A stretch of DNA of 64,000 bases from Cryptomeria japonica (Eukaryota > Streptophyta > Pinopsida > Cupressales > Cupressaceae): positions 44,529,517-44,593,516 of the forward strand of contig NC_081411.1 in NCBI RefSeq assembly GCF_030272615.1, read 5' to 3'. The position numbers were made by a program, and so were the translations under genes. Below, one piece after another: positions 45,784-57,411 of this stretch (the stretch's first letter is position 1; each line of letters opens with the position of its first letter). Below the pieces are notes generated by a model. That model was not told where the DNA came from. It did no database searches and saw only the letters and a program-made list of their open reading frames with translations.

Positions 45784-48473
45784 GTAGTCAAATTTTCAAA
45801 TTTCAAATTTCGGCTCGGGAATGCTTTGGTATTTGGCTTGGAAGTGATAAGCCTAGAAAGTCAACTGAAAAAATGTGTTTTTCAGTATTCTTTGATTTTC
45901 CAGACTTTACACTGGTGGCTGACGACATTTTTTGTAGCTAAAATTGATAAAATGAAAAGGGTTTTTTAAGGACGTTCCCAGATTTCCAACAATATAAGGC
46001 TTGTCTTATTTCGACTTTAATAAATAATTATTATTTATTTTCTAATTGAATTTTGACAATAGTCCTGATTGATATACTGATTGAAAAACACTCATAACTT
46101 TCAAACGGTATAACATTTTTTGAATCTGAAACATTCATCACATCCTATTCTTCGTCTACTATAGGGAAAAATTTAAAAAAATCAAATTTCATAAGGTTTT
46201 GACCAAGTTAAGGTGGTCAGACGTAGGTGTTTTTGAATTTCTGAAAACTTGTAGTAAAAAATTCATAAATAATTATTTACTTTATAAAAAATTAACAAAA
46301 ATATGTGTCACATCCGGACATGAGTCTAATACTTATATTATAAATATTATAAAAAAATATTATGATTTGATTGTGATTAGGGTGGTCAGACATATGTCTA
46401 CTTCTTATATTTTTCTTGAAATTTTAGTACCACTGCATTGAAATTTGAAATTTTCATCAAATAGGATTTTCTTTTTCCAAAAAAAAACTAGTAGCTTAGA
46501 AACTACATTCAGTTTTCTATATATTTTCTTGTTACATATTTTAAAAATAATGTTCACAACTTATTCAAATTTTCATGTCAAGTTGCATAACTCTGATTTT
46601 CTAAAATTTCATTGCCACTTAAGGGCCTGTTTTGGCACACCATGATTCTGCACATACCCTATTTAGTTATGTTGGGTTTTAGCTAGTCTGGTTGGTTTAT
46701 CTTACTTCGATCACATTCTTTTGGTTTGGGCTTTCTTTGGAGGTTGTGTTTGGGTTATGTTATGGGTCTCACCTTGGTGTGTCTAGATCCACAATGTGCA
46801 ATGTGCATTGTAAGATGTTTTGGGGCTAACTGTTTGTTGAGTTCAGTTATTTTCTACGCGTTACATTTTGTATCGACTTTGGAGTATGTGTTAGCGTGCG
46901 AGGTTTGTTGGAATCAACTTTGAAAGATATGTTGTGGTGTGTTTAGGTCCCTTTTACCTCCTGGAGTATACCTCAATAAATGTTATAGTAGCCAAATTTA
47001 TGTAATATTGTATATTCTATTTGTGCCCAATCTAATTGAGGGTTTCAATGAATGACCTTGTATATATAGATTTGTGGATGTATGAGTTGATTTATGGAAT
47101 GTGTGTGAATTAATGTGAAGTGGATGTGATTGATGTGCAAGAAGATTTGGTTTAATAAATGTGTGAAAGTCAGTTATAAAGAGCTTTGATGATGACATCT
47201 TTAGTGTGATAGTGTTATGCTCAATAGCGGTTTATGCCAGATGTGTTTGCCATGATATTTATTGCTTGACATAGTGGCTCAAGGATAATTTCATGATTAG
47301 GAGATCTTTTCCATTTCAATTCATCTATTCCATTTACTGTTGGAAGACAATGTGTCCCTCTTTGTAGCTTGTGTAGTTCTTTATATCTTATCTTGAGGCA
47401 GTGAGTCTCAATAATGCAAGTATCTTGTATCTTTCCCCAAAGATTTGTGTATTAGATTGCAAATCCAATCAGGTGCAATGAGCTCCTTGACTTTGAGTGA
47501 TGCAAGAGAATCTCTAGTTCTTGGCAATCTTGTATCAACCAAAAAAATATTTCTTTATGTTTGCAGTTTCAACATTTCTTTCTGTATTTCCTAGATTTGG
47601 CTCACTAGAATTTGCGGAGTTGGATTTTGCTTGAAGACTTGAGCATGATCTTTCTTATTCTCAAACTATGGAGCATTTGGATCATTTTCCGGCAAGTTAT
47701 CGCTATTGGTTTTCGAGACAATTTTTTTGTTACCGGTTGCCTAGACCTATTTGCATTGATGATCTACCAGATCCTTTTTGTATCTTGCGGAGCCTTGAGC
47801 ATTGATTTCATTGTTCCTTGGCATGTGGCCCACCTTCCCTTTGATTCTCACTTCATCCTTTGGATTTTCTGGAGGAATTTCTTTAGCAGAGGATGACCTT
47901 GTTGCTTTTACACGTTAGGTCTTGTTCTTCGGGTTTTGATCCCTTTCTGTGTTGATCGGGTCCCCTTGGATCATATAAATCATTGTAATAGAGAATTAGA
48001 ATGTATCTAAGAATTTAGACATAACATATAAGTTAAATCTTAAGTTTGAGGTCCCGGTTGTGATCTGTTTTGTATTTTGAGCATGTTTTAGTAGGCCTGT
48101 GAGCCAGTTTTTGTAACCCAATTGTTACCAATTGGTTGTAATCAGTTTTCATGATATAATTCAATCTATTCTGCATTGCCTCCATCATATCCTTGTGTTT
48201 CCATTGTTCTTACTCTTGCTGACCAGTCTAGACTAATCTCCTTGAGGTCCCTCCTAACCGATGACTGCAACATTGAGCCTAAAAGCATTGTAATAAGTTA
48301 TATTCATATTGTGAGTGTAATTCTCACTATGGTTTTTTCCTGCATAGGTTTTCCATGTAAATATGGTGTTTATGCATTTGTTATGCTTTGTGCTTTCATG
48401 TTTCATATTTCAACTAATAAGTTAATTGTGGTTTGAAGCTTAAAAGTTTAGAAGTTAAATATTTTTGAAATTT
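45784..48473. other. Gene-poor stretch, probably old retroelement DNA
   Basis: AT-rich, no coding frame above about 90 codons and no recognisable domain on either strand. The part from about 46620 onward is less AT-rich and leads into a copia-like LTR end on the plus strand. Confidence 0.4.
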
Positions 48474-48540
48474 GAACTGATTCGCCCCCCACCTACCCAC
48501 CTCGCCCTTCACAGTCCCATGGTGTGTTCAAAAAATTGTT
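48474..48540 (+). repeat. Probable decayed copia LTR end
   Basis: GAACTGATTCGCCCCCCACC followed by CTCGCCCTTCACAGTCCCA resembles the GATTCACCCCC... terminal part of copia LTRs such as that of G, here on the plus strand. No partner LTR or duplication identified. Confidence 0.4.
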
Positions 48541-48574
48541 GAAGGGTGAAATACAACAACTTATTATTGTTGAA

Positions 48575-49036
48575 GGGGTCATATGGTGTCCTAAGGGATC
48601 ATCAGACACCATAGGACCATATTGGCACCATATGGTGTACTAGGGGGTCATAGGTGTCCTAAGGGGTCATAGGACACCATATGAACCATGCCGACACCAC
48701 ATGGTGTACTAAGGGGTCATATGGTGTCCTAAGGGGTCATAGGACACCATATGACCCCTTAGGACATAATATGACCCCTAACAACACCTTAGGGGTCATA
48801 TGGTGTCCTATGATCCATTAAGACACCATATGGTGTCTTTATGGGTTGTATGGTGTCCTAAGGGGTCATATGGTGTCCTATGACCACTTAGGACACCATA
48901 TGGTGTCATTATGGATCCTATGGTAACCTAAGAGGTCATATGGTGTCCTATGACCCCTTAGAACACCATATCACCCCTTAGGTGTCTTTAGGGGTCATAT
49001 TGTGTCCTAAGGGGTCATATGGTGTCCTTAGGACCT
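48575..49036. repeat. Second block of the CATATG-motif minisatellite
   Basis: About 460 bases of the same GGTCATATGGTGTCCTAAGG and GGACACCATATGACCCCT units as the main array. Followed by a purine-rich tract (49037-49270). Confidence 0.9.
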
Positions 49037-49270
49037 AGAGAAAGGAGGGAGTGAGGAAGAAACTGAGGGAAAGAGGTGAGAGAGGGAATTAGATGGGTGT
49101 AAGGATGGAGAGGGAGATAGCTCGAGGGATAGGGGAATAAGAGAATTGTGAGAGCTAGAGAGGGGAGGGACAAAGAAGAGTATGTATCTATAAGAATGAA
49201 GAGCCCAAGAAGAGGTAAGGGGAGAGAGAGAATATGAGATCTAGTTCATAGAGAGAGAGATGGAACTACA
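49037..49270 (+). repeat. Purine-rich tract beside second minisatellite block
   Basis: Dominated by GAGAGA and AAGGAGGG. The third minisatellite edge in the window that is joined to a purine/pyrimidine tract. Confidence 0.8.
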
Positions 49271-49328
49271 AGGGAAGGAAGATAAAGAAGGGAGAGGTGA
49301 GATGGGGGTTTATATGTACACATTTGGC

Positions 49329-49508
49329 GCTCTCCCTATTTGGCACGCACCAAATGTGGAATATGGACCACATTTGGCATGCGCCAAATGGGAAAACCCA
49401 TTGATCACATTTGGTGCACACCAAATAGGGAGAGCTTCATAATGATCCGCTTTGGGAAACACCAAACCTATGGGTTGGATTTGCCTTGGGCATCCAACCC
49501 AAAGGTTT
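49329..49508. repeat. Two adjacent hairpin-forming inverted repeats
   Basis: Arms 49329-49357 and 49407-49435 (29 bases, two mismatches), and arms 49464-49480 and 49492-49508 (17 bases, one mismatch). Between the first arms lies a further near-palindrome CATTTGGCATGCGCCAAATG. The motif CATTTGG recurs throughout. Confidence 0.85.
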
Positions 49509-52320
49509 GGACGACCATTTCAGGCTAGAGACGTGTTTTTATCAAAACATTGAAAATTTTGACATATTTTTGGTCGTACTCTCCATCAGGTTTGCATGTG
49601 TTTCAATGAAGTTAAAAAAAAAATACCATGGTAAACTTGAGCTCCCTCTTAGCTATCCAACAATGTAATTTATTTCAAATTTTGATTTCATTAAGTCTTT
49701 CATCTATAATTTTTTTTGTCAGTGTGTCCATTTTTTGCCAAAAACCAACATGCACTATTTGGGGTATAGATTTTTACACATTCATCAGATTTTGAAAAAA
49801 CTTACATTTTTAGAAACTAGACTCCATTCTACACAATTTTTTTAAAAAAAGTTTTGATTAGTTTTCAATGATTTTAGGGGGGAGCACGCTCAAATTTCTA
49901 TTTTTCAGGATGTGTCCACTTCGAAAATTAGTAAAAAATCATATACTCATTAAAAAATTAGCTGAAAAATCGCATAGACTACAAGGTGTTAGCTAATTTC
50001 TCACCGAAGTGATTTTAAAAATTCAAAACAAAAGTTAACATTTTAGGGGGGCCACAACAAATGCTATGTTATGTTTTTTGCATAAAAATAGGACCACTTT
50101 TTGTGGCCCCCCTTTCTGAAGCCCTTAATCTCCACTATTTTCAAAATAAATTAGTAGTTTAGAAAGTAGACTCGAAGCACTCCAACTCTTGTTCTTGTTG
50201 CATCTTCAAATTTGGAGTGTAATTAGGTTCAATTTGTTGTTGAAGTTCAGACTTTGCTGATAGAAAAAAAAAAGTGGCATCTTAAGACCCCCTTTTGGTA
50301 CCACAACTTGGTGCGTATACCCCACTAGGCAATATCTTTGGCATGTCCTTTCTAAAAAATAATGTTTTCAATTGTGTTGCTACCAATATGTGGCATTTTT
50401 AGCTCTGTCTTTTCCATACTTTGTCTATAGTAGCAACACAATAGCCCTTACTATTATTGTACTTGCAAATACATTAGGGGGCAAGGACAACTTATTTTGG
50501 AAAATTTTGTGTCCTTCTTTGAGTATCCACTCTCCTTCCTTTAGGAGGTGTCTGTTATTGTTTGAGGATCCCCTCTCTCTTCTTTGGTAGGTGTCTATTC
50601 TTATTTGAGTCCATCTACTTCTCCTTCCTTTGGGAGATGCACATTCTTGTTTGAGGATCCTATCTTCTTCTTTTGGGATGTGTTTACATTATTTTAGCAA
50701 TCCATCATCCTTGTTTTGGGAGGTGTATATCCTTGTTTGAAGATCCTATCTCTCTTCTTTCCCTTACAAACATTAGCATAGAACATATGCTAATATTTAA
50801 GGGGGTTATATGACCTCCTAAAAGATTTAGCTTATTGATATGTGCTCCTATGATGGTATTTTTCATGACATTGCTTGAAGCTTGAGGTGTGGTTATCAAT
50901 TTTTGACTATATTGAGTAATTGTGATGCATTGGTTATTTGCTATTTTTCCATTCCAATCTCAAGAGTCTTATCAATTTCAAGGTCCGATGCAAATAGGAA
51001 CATATATCTAATCATATTGGACTATTTTTTATATTTTTCTTCCTATCTTCTATGGTTTTCTCTCTTTAGTTAATAATAATGTGATAAAATTAAAATGAAT
51101 GTGAATTGTATATCCTCTTTGAACATTTGTGCTAGCTAATTTTTATTTCAAGCCCAACCAATCATTTTCCATGTTGACATGATCCTTGACACTTGTAAGC
51201 AAAATCACTTATTTTTTATTTTTATTTGATGGATGATTTTTTATCATCCAAAAAGAACTTATAATAGCTAATTGATAAAGAACCACAAGCCTTCAAGTTG
51301 AAACCTCTTCGATTGAGAGCCAAAGGCTGAGTATCTATTCCACCACATTTCCCGAGGCATGATCCCAACCTCATCCCTTAGGATGTCGAGATCTTGTGCT
51401 CAATAAAACTTGATCCATAGTGGCTACATTTTGGGCAACATCTATGTAGGGAGCAAAGAGCACCATGACAATACATTTAATTATATTTATTAATTAAATT
51501 GAAAATCAAAATACAACTGCACAATTTTTAATTTAATTAATAAATCCAAAATTCAGTCTAATCAAAGTGCATAGACAATGGTTCCATTTAAAATCTTTCA
51601 ACTTCAATAATAAGATTAAATGCTTTTAAACTCTTTCAACTTCAATAATAAGATAAATGCTTTTAAAAAATATTACCTTTTGAGATACTTCAACCAATCT
51701 TGTCATATGAAGGATGCTACAAGATTCTTAAACTGACCTATGGCCTTGTGGGAAAAAGGCATTTACTGCCTCTCAATATCGCTACATTTAATCCCAACCA
51801 GATTAACCAGATTAAAATTTAAAACACATGTTAATTTTTGTGAATGATTTATTATTTTTTTATCAAATGTATGTCATGAATAAATATTGAAAATGTATTT
51901 GGTTCAATGACAAAGTCCACGTAATAGGCACCTAAAAACTTGACCCTTCACTCTTCCATTAAGTAGATTTAAAAAAAAACAAAAAAATCAAATATATCAT
52001 TTTTATATATATACACTACATTCTTCTAATTGTGCTTTTGTCATTTGTTTTGTGAAGTGAGAGCATCATAAATGGTGAATATACTGAAAATCACTTGCTT
52101 CTAATTCCAATAGTGCAAAGTAGAAATCATATACCCATTTACTTGTAAGTGTATAGTTAAGTAATTTACAGAATAAAACAATATACCCATTTTCTTGGAA
52201 GTGTATAGTTAAGTGGTTTACAGAATAAAACAATGGCATATCTCTAGAAAACATGGAATCGAGTGTGAAAATCTAGTGATAATTTTATAGTCATATTGCT
52301 CCCCTGTCTGGATGACTTGA
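49509..52320. other. Non-coding flank downstream of the nuclease gene
   Basis: AT-rich with no supported frame. A degenerate tandem repeat with GTTTGAGGATCC and CTTTGGGAGGTG-like landmarks lies at about 50515-50760. A short duplicated motif (GAAGTGTATAGTTAAGT) lies near 52145-52215. Confidence 0.5.
50515..50760. repeat. Degenerate tandem repeat, about 60-bp units
   Basis: Four or five imperfect units alternating CCTTTnGGAGGTGT and TTGTTTGAGGATCC(C/T). Confidence 0.6.
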
Positions 52321-52412
52321 TCAAAAAATGCGGTTTAGAGTTGCAGCCAACCTCACACCTCCTTTTGCAAGTTGTTCTTCAATGACAGGCAGACGAGAGA
52401 GGAAATAATCAT
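52321..52412 (-). CDS. Nuclease last exon
   Basis: 92 bases; acceptor TTGCAG at its 5' side. Encodes DDYF...LNRIF (first Asp split by the intron) with TGA at 52321-52323. The LPVIEEQLAKGGVRLAATLN stretch is highly characteristic. Confidence 0.88.
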
Positions 52413-53519
52413 CTGCAATTGAATTTCACTTTCATGGCCTCAACGCTGAAATGGTGTAAAATTTTAACTGGTAAAAACTAGACTAGGGGAGCTTACCCTT
52501 CAAAACACTGTCAGCAGGAGCATCTTTGTACGCCCAATTGCAAGCTAGACCAACGCTTTCCATTCCATACCTAATGCCAAAATGACAAGTGCAACAAATC
52601 AACCTCCTCGGTAAAAACATATTAGACATGCAAATGAATGGCTAGTTCTGGTTATTGTGGACGGATATCTCAATAAACTGCACTGATTCAAACTTATAAC
52701 AAGTTTTGATTGATTGTAATATATTACACATCTTTCAAAAAAACCCTTTTTTTGATTAGGTGAACAGGGATTTTGAAAGGACCTAGACCTTTGTAAACTT
52801 TTGTAGAGAATGAAAATAACCCTTGTTTAGACCTAAGATAATATATTGTTTAATTGAACTTCTACATCTACTACAGATAGGGATGCTCATTGGTGACTTA
52901 ACAAAAGACATTTGATGTTAAATTTAAAAAAAAATTCATATCATTTCCATCCTTTAGTTATCTTGTACAAAACAATCTGCTCGTAGTTAAGAAAATTTAC
53001 ACAATAGTAATAGACTAAAGAGTTGATAATTTATAGCAACATTCTTCAGGTCACCCAGTTGAGTTCATTTGAGCATAATGAAATGCAAGTGAAAGAACAT
53101 GTAGGTTTGTAGGCAAGGTAAATTATTTAAACTTACACCCTGAGTTTTCAGTAAAAAAATATATTATGAGAAAGTTTATCCTTCACTTCACTTCTTTTTT
53201 TTTCTGAGAATTTTGAATTTTCTTATAAATCAGCCATGCAAACTTTAATATAATCTCAATTTGCCCTAATTTTTTTTTAAAGATTTTTGGACATTTTTTT
53301 TGCTGCAGGGTTTTTAGTTGCATAATTAAATACTGAGCAAATTTTCTTTACAAGATGCACTCAATATATATTATACTATGATTTCTTTGTTTGTAAATGA
53401 TGCCTAATCAGGTTAAATAAATATCCCCCCACAATTATAAAGTGGTCTTACGGATTTGGGCAAGCAAGCCCTTTTGTGCTGGATTTCTCCCATGTTGACA
53501 CATCATTTGACCAACTATC
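52321..53519 (-). CDS. S1/P1-type nuclease gene, last three exons (endonuclease/BFN-like)
   Basis: Minus-strand exons 53519-53452, 52570-52497 and 52412-52321 join in phase with no stop into DSWSNDVSTWEKSSTKGLAC..., YGMESVGLACNWAYKDAPAD... and DYFLSRLPVIEEQLAKGGVR..., ending LNRIF and TGA. All junctions have AG acceptors and GTAAG donors. This is the typical C-terminus of plant S1/P1 nucleases (ENDO/BFN family), zinc-dependent secreted or vacuolar enzymes that degrade single-stranded DNA and RNA in senescence and programmed cell death. The zinc-ligand exons are missing here and would lie to the right, where copia element E is found. It is therefore either a truncated gene or one with a huge intron. 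Confidence 0.85.
52497..52570 (-). CDS. Nuclease penultimate exon
   Basis: 74 bases, phases 2 and 1, acceptor ATTAG, donor GG|GTAAGC. Encodes YGMESVGLACNWAYKDAPAD and SVLK. Confidence 0.88.
53452..53519 (-). CDS. Nuclease third-last exon
   Basis: 68 bases, acceptor AACAG, donor CC|GTAAGA. Encodes DSWSNDVSTWEK...GLACPN, matching the W-x-D-x2-x-WE region before the ACPxPYA motif. Confidence 0.85.
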
Positions 53520-54467
53520 CTGTTCCAAAAATGAAGAAAAGAAACGTTACTAAAAAATGCATGCACAAATATTAAATCACTCATGAAAAAGAAAGAAATT
53601 ACCTCTGCAGCAAAAAGAACTAATGAATTAGAAAATCTACCAAACTAAATCATTTTAATGTTCTGAAATATTACACAGGAATTGCTCAGCACTAACAGAT
53701 GAAGAGTATTTACTTACATATGACAGACATGATGTATGGATGCTCTCTCCTAGGTTGGGAAAATAATAAAATATTGTCTACCAATTTACAATTATATAGC
53801 TAACCATTAAAGTGGTTCAATGTGTACTGGACCATTAGGGTTATGGCATTCTATGTTCATGAACTGTTGTCACGAGGTTATGAGTTTCATTGCAAAATGA
53901 AGTGTTCGAGAGCAGATATGGGTGGAATGATCTCATGGTTGACTAAGGTGATTTGGATCATCTTGGAAGTGCCAAAGAGAAAATGCAGACCTTAAACATG
54001 AGCACACAAGATTTTGTGACGAATTAGCCTGTTCTTCCTGATGATAAATCATGGAGTTTGATCTAAAAAGTCGTATGAGCAAAAAATCTCACAGTTGAAT
54101 CTAGAAGCTATATACATTAACACTATAAACTGTGGAAATCATATGACTGCAAATTAGCCTCTTGTCACACACAAAAAATTCATCCTACCCAGACAAATTT
54201 GCTTTTTTCACAGCATTTAAGTAAATGTAAACAGACTGTGATGACTTTCAGAACAATCAGAAATCTGAGACAATCAATTTATATTGTTATTGTTTGATAT
54301 GAAGAAATATAAAACTGATTTTCTGATTTATCAGTTTGCCTTTGTAGATATGAAGATCAACTAATTATATGTATTCTGCCTTTACCGCATGTATCGTACT
54401 TCATTTCTTATACAATAATGGGAGGCGGATATATATCTTATGTCTTCATTGGATTGTGCCTCCACAG
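53520..54467. other. Intron or flank of nuclease gene running into element E
   Basis: No confident exon. A possible decayed exon at 53711-53742 was considered and left out. The left end of the LTR of E lies somewhere here. Confidence 0.4.
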
Positions 54468-54519
54468 GGGGTCACAATCCTATGTGGAACCACGTGGTTC
54501 CACATAGGGTCGTGACCCC
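54468..54519. repeat. Long palindrome with perfect 28-bp core
   Basis: Core 54480-54507 is its own reverse complement and is centred on CACGTG, the plant G-box. The flanks extend the symmetry to 54468-54519 with two mismatched pairs. It lies in the 3' LTR of E. A partial third copy of the arm (CTATGTGGAGCC) follows. Confidence 0.92.
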
Positions 54520-54689
54520 TATGTGGAGCCACGATCCTTCTACACCGGCGAATATACTTTAAACCAAACATAACAATAACTAACTAGTATGTTAGTTTAA
54601 TACTAAATTAAATTACAAGTATAAAATCGAATTCCTGAGCGCTAAAACAGATTACGATTTTATAGTTACGACTGAGACTAAATTTAACA

Positions 54690-54704
54690 CTCCCTCTTAG
54701 TCTT
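54690..54704 (-). promoter_or_regulatory. Polypurine tract of element E
   Basis: Minus strand AAGACTAAGAGGGAG directly before TGTTAAATTT. Confidence 0.8.
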
Positions 54705-54771
54705 AGGAGTATAGACCTAAACTTTAATTTAGCTCAACACTAATCTCATGATAATTACATCACCTAGGTGT

Positions 54772-54926
54772 GAAGAATCATCTTGTGATTCTAAGGATAT
54801 ACTCACTTTGATATCCAATTTTAAGTATCAGCTTGTGATACTAAGGATATACTCACTTTGATATCCTTGTTATAAGTATCATCCTGTGATACTAAGGATA
54901 TACTCACTTTGATATCCTTGTTATAG
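54772..54926. repeat. 51-bp tandem repeat of paired hairpins in element E
   Basis: Three units (54772-54823, 54824-54874, 54875-54926). Each holds AGTATCA...TGATACT and GGATATACTCACTTTGATATCC stem-loops. It lies between the RNase H stop and the polypurine tract. Confidence 0.9.
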
Positions 54927-55175
54927 TATGTGCACTAACATTAATCCGCTTACATAATGTCTACTATAACTTATCATATTACTGATATTCAAATTGTCTG
55001 ATTTTCAGTTTATATGATCTTCCAAACATTTATAAGATCGTCACCTTACAATGTTAAAATACAAGTGTTCATTAACTAAAGAATCGTCACCCTTTAGGAA
55101 TGAACACAGGGAAAGGTTACATTCTTCATATACTCAAATATATGACCAAGAAGTTTACATAATTTTAGACATCAA

Positions 55176-57411
55176 TTACATTTTAACCATACCAAGATAC
55201 CTCCTGAAGTGATCAATTTTCACTCTTGCTAGGGGTTTGGTGAGAATGTCAACTGTCTGATCTCCTGTATTGACATATTCCAGTTTTATTACCTTTCTCT
55301 CTGTCATGTCTCTTCCATAGTGATATGGGATCTCAATGTGCTTGGATCTATCATGGAAAACTGGATTCAATGAGAGTTTAATGCAGCTCTGATTGTCACA
55401 ATGAATGATAGTAGGCTTCAGACTTTCACCAAACAGTCCTACTATCAATTTTCTCAACCATACGGCTTCCTTAGCTGCCATGGATGCAGCTATATATTCA
55501 GCTTGTGTGGAGCTCTGAGCTACAGATGATTGTTTTCTACAGATCCAAGATACCATAGCTGATCCTAAGTTGAAACAACATCTTGAAGTGCTCTTCCTGT
55601 CTATCACGCTTCCAGCCCAGTCTGAATCAGAGTATCCATGTAGGTTCAATGCAGTGTGTTCATAATGCAGTCCATAGTCCAAGGTACCTTGTAGATATCT
55701 CAATATATGCTTCACTGCAACCAAATGTATTTCTTTGGGTTCAACCATGTGTTGGCTAAGTGCATTTACTGCATAGCATATATCAGGTCTGGTATTGACT
55801 AGGTACATTAATGATCCAATAATCTGTCTGTATAATGTTGAATCTGCAAATTTGGAATCTGCTATAGCTTCTTTTAGTTTATGTAGGTTTGTTTCCATAG
55901 GAGATGACATTGGCTTACAATTCATCATTCCAAATCTGTTCAGAATGTCAATGGTATATTTACATTGATTCAGATAAATACCATCTGGTTTTTGCCATCC
56001 TTCTAATCCAAGGAAATAATGGAGTAGACCTAAATCCTTCATCTCAAACTTTGAAGCTAGTTCCTGTTTGCATTTTGCAATGAGATGATCTTTGCCAGTA
56101 ATTAATAAGTCATCTACATATAATATGAGTATCAACATTTCACCTTTGATTATTTTGAAATATAGATTTGGATCAGCAATGTTCTTTGAGAAACCTATCT
56201 CTAATAAGTAACTGTCAATTCTTTCGTACCATGCTCTAGGAGCTTGTTTTAATCCATACAGTGCTTTCTCTAACTTGCATACATGTGTTTTAGCATTATT
56301 TACCTCAAATCCCTCAGGTTGCTCTAGATATACTTCTTCTTCAATTGTTCCATTTAAAAATGCAGTTTTTACATCCATTTGATGGACTTTCCATCCTTTA
56401 GATGCTGCTATAGCCAGGATTGTTCTGACATAAGTGTATCGTGCAACAGGTGCAAATGTTTCTTCATAGTCAATTCCTTCCTTCTATGAGAAACCTCGAG
56501 CAACAAATCTTGCCTTATGTTTTTCTATACTGCCATCAGCAGCATGCTTAATTTTAAAGAGCCATTTAGAAGATACAATTGATTTTCCTTTAGGTCTAGG
56601 CACAATTTTCCACACATCATTCTTTAAGATAGATTGATATTCCTCTACGATGGCATCCTTCCATACTTGTTGTTTAAGAGCCTCTTCGGCACTTGAAGGT
56701 TCAACATTTATGAGTTCTGTCATTAGAGTAACATAGCTAGAAAAGTTTGAAGGTCTTTTGCTTTCTCTAACTGTTCCTCTAGGTGCTGCAAAGGATTCTG
56801 CTTCCTGTACTGTTTTAGTGGCCCATAGTGGTCTCTTCTTGGGATTCTCTGTTGTAGTGTTCTCAAGTTCCAAGGTGTTATCCTCAGGATGCTCCCTCTG
56901 AGTTTCAGAAAGAGAATCTTCTTCCAAATTAATGGAATTAGTTGGGATTTCAAGTGTGATGGAACTCCTTGTTTTGTTAATAGCTATATCTTCCTCAAAT
57001 ATGACATCTCTGCTTAATTCTATTTGTCTTTGACCAGGGATGAATATTCGGTAGGCTTTAGATGTTTCACTATATCCTACAAAAATCCCGATCTGTCCAG
57101 TAGGTTCTAATTTAGTTCTTTTCTCCTTAGGTACATGAATATAAACAGGACATCCAAATATTTTGAGATGGCTAATATCAGGTTTAATTCCAGTAAAGAC
57201 TTCTTCAGGAGTTTTGTCACCAATATGAGAGTGAGGACATCTATTTTGAATGTATACAACGGTATTAGTGGCTTCTCCCCAAACCGCAGTTTCTAGGTTT
57301 TGATCTAACAACATAGCTCTTGCCGCTTCTACTATTGTTCTATTTTTTCTTTCAGCAACCCCGTTTTGTTGAGGATTGTAAGGTACAGTGAACTCCCTCT
57401 TAATCCCAGCA
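55176..57411 (-). pseudogene. Element E integrase C-terminal part, reverse transcriptase and RNase H
   Basis: Frames 57314-56484 and 56378-55176 are one frame separated by a TAG at 56484-56486 (GFS-stop-KEGIDYEETF, a Gln codon in relatives). The first part shows the end of the copia integrase core (NRTIVEAARAMLLDQNLE, GYSETSKAYRIF). RT has WLFKIKHAADGSIEKHKARF, MDVKTAFLNG, LYGLKQAPRAWY and the catalytic YVDDLLITG. RNase H has GYSDSDWAGS, QAEYIAAS and HCDNQSCIKL and ends HFRRYLGMVKM. Upstream, GIKREFTVPYNPQQNG is cut at 57411 by D. Confidence 0.94.

Larger units (their letters stand above)
54400..57411 (-). mobile_element. Element E: Ty1/copia element, 3' part
   Basis: Minus strand: part of integrase, RT and RNase H (57411-55176), 3' untranslated region with hairpin repeats, polypurine tract at 54690-54704 and 3' LTR ending at 54689 (plus AAATTTAACA; minus TGTTAAATTTAGTC). 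The left LTR end is not determined, so the start given is approximate. It is interrupted at 57411 by element D inside the integrase region; the 5' part must lie beyond the window. Only one stop breaks the visible frame. Confidence 0.88.

Noticed and set aside
53711-53742. Possible further nuclease exon reading ASIHHVCHM on the minus strand, resembling SNLHHVWD
   Set aside because: Only 32 bases, key Trp and Asp not present, and its end phase does not join directly to the next exon.
52914-54689. TGTTAAATTTAAA at 52914 as the left end of the LTR of E
   Set aside because: It would place a nuclease exon inside the LTR; the match is short and AT-rich.
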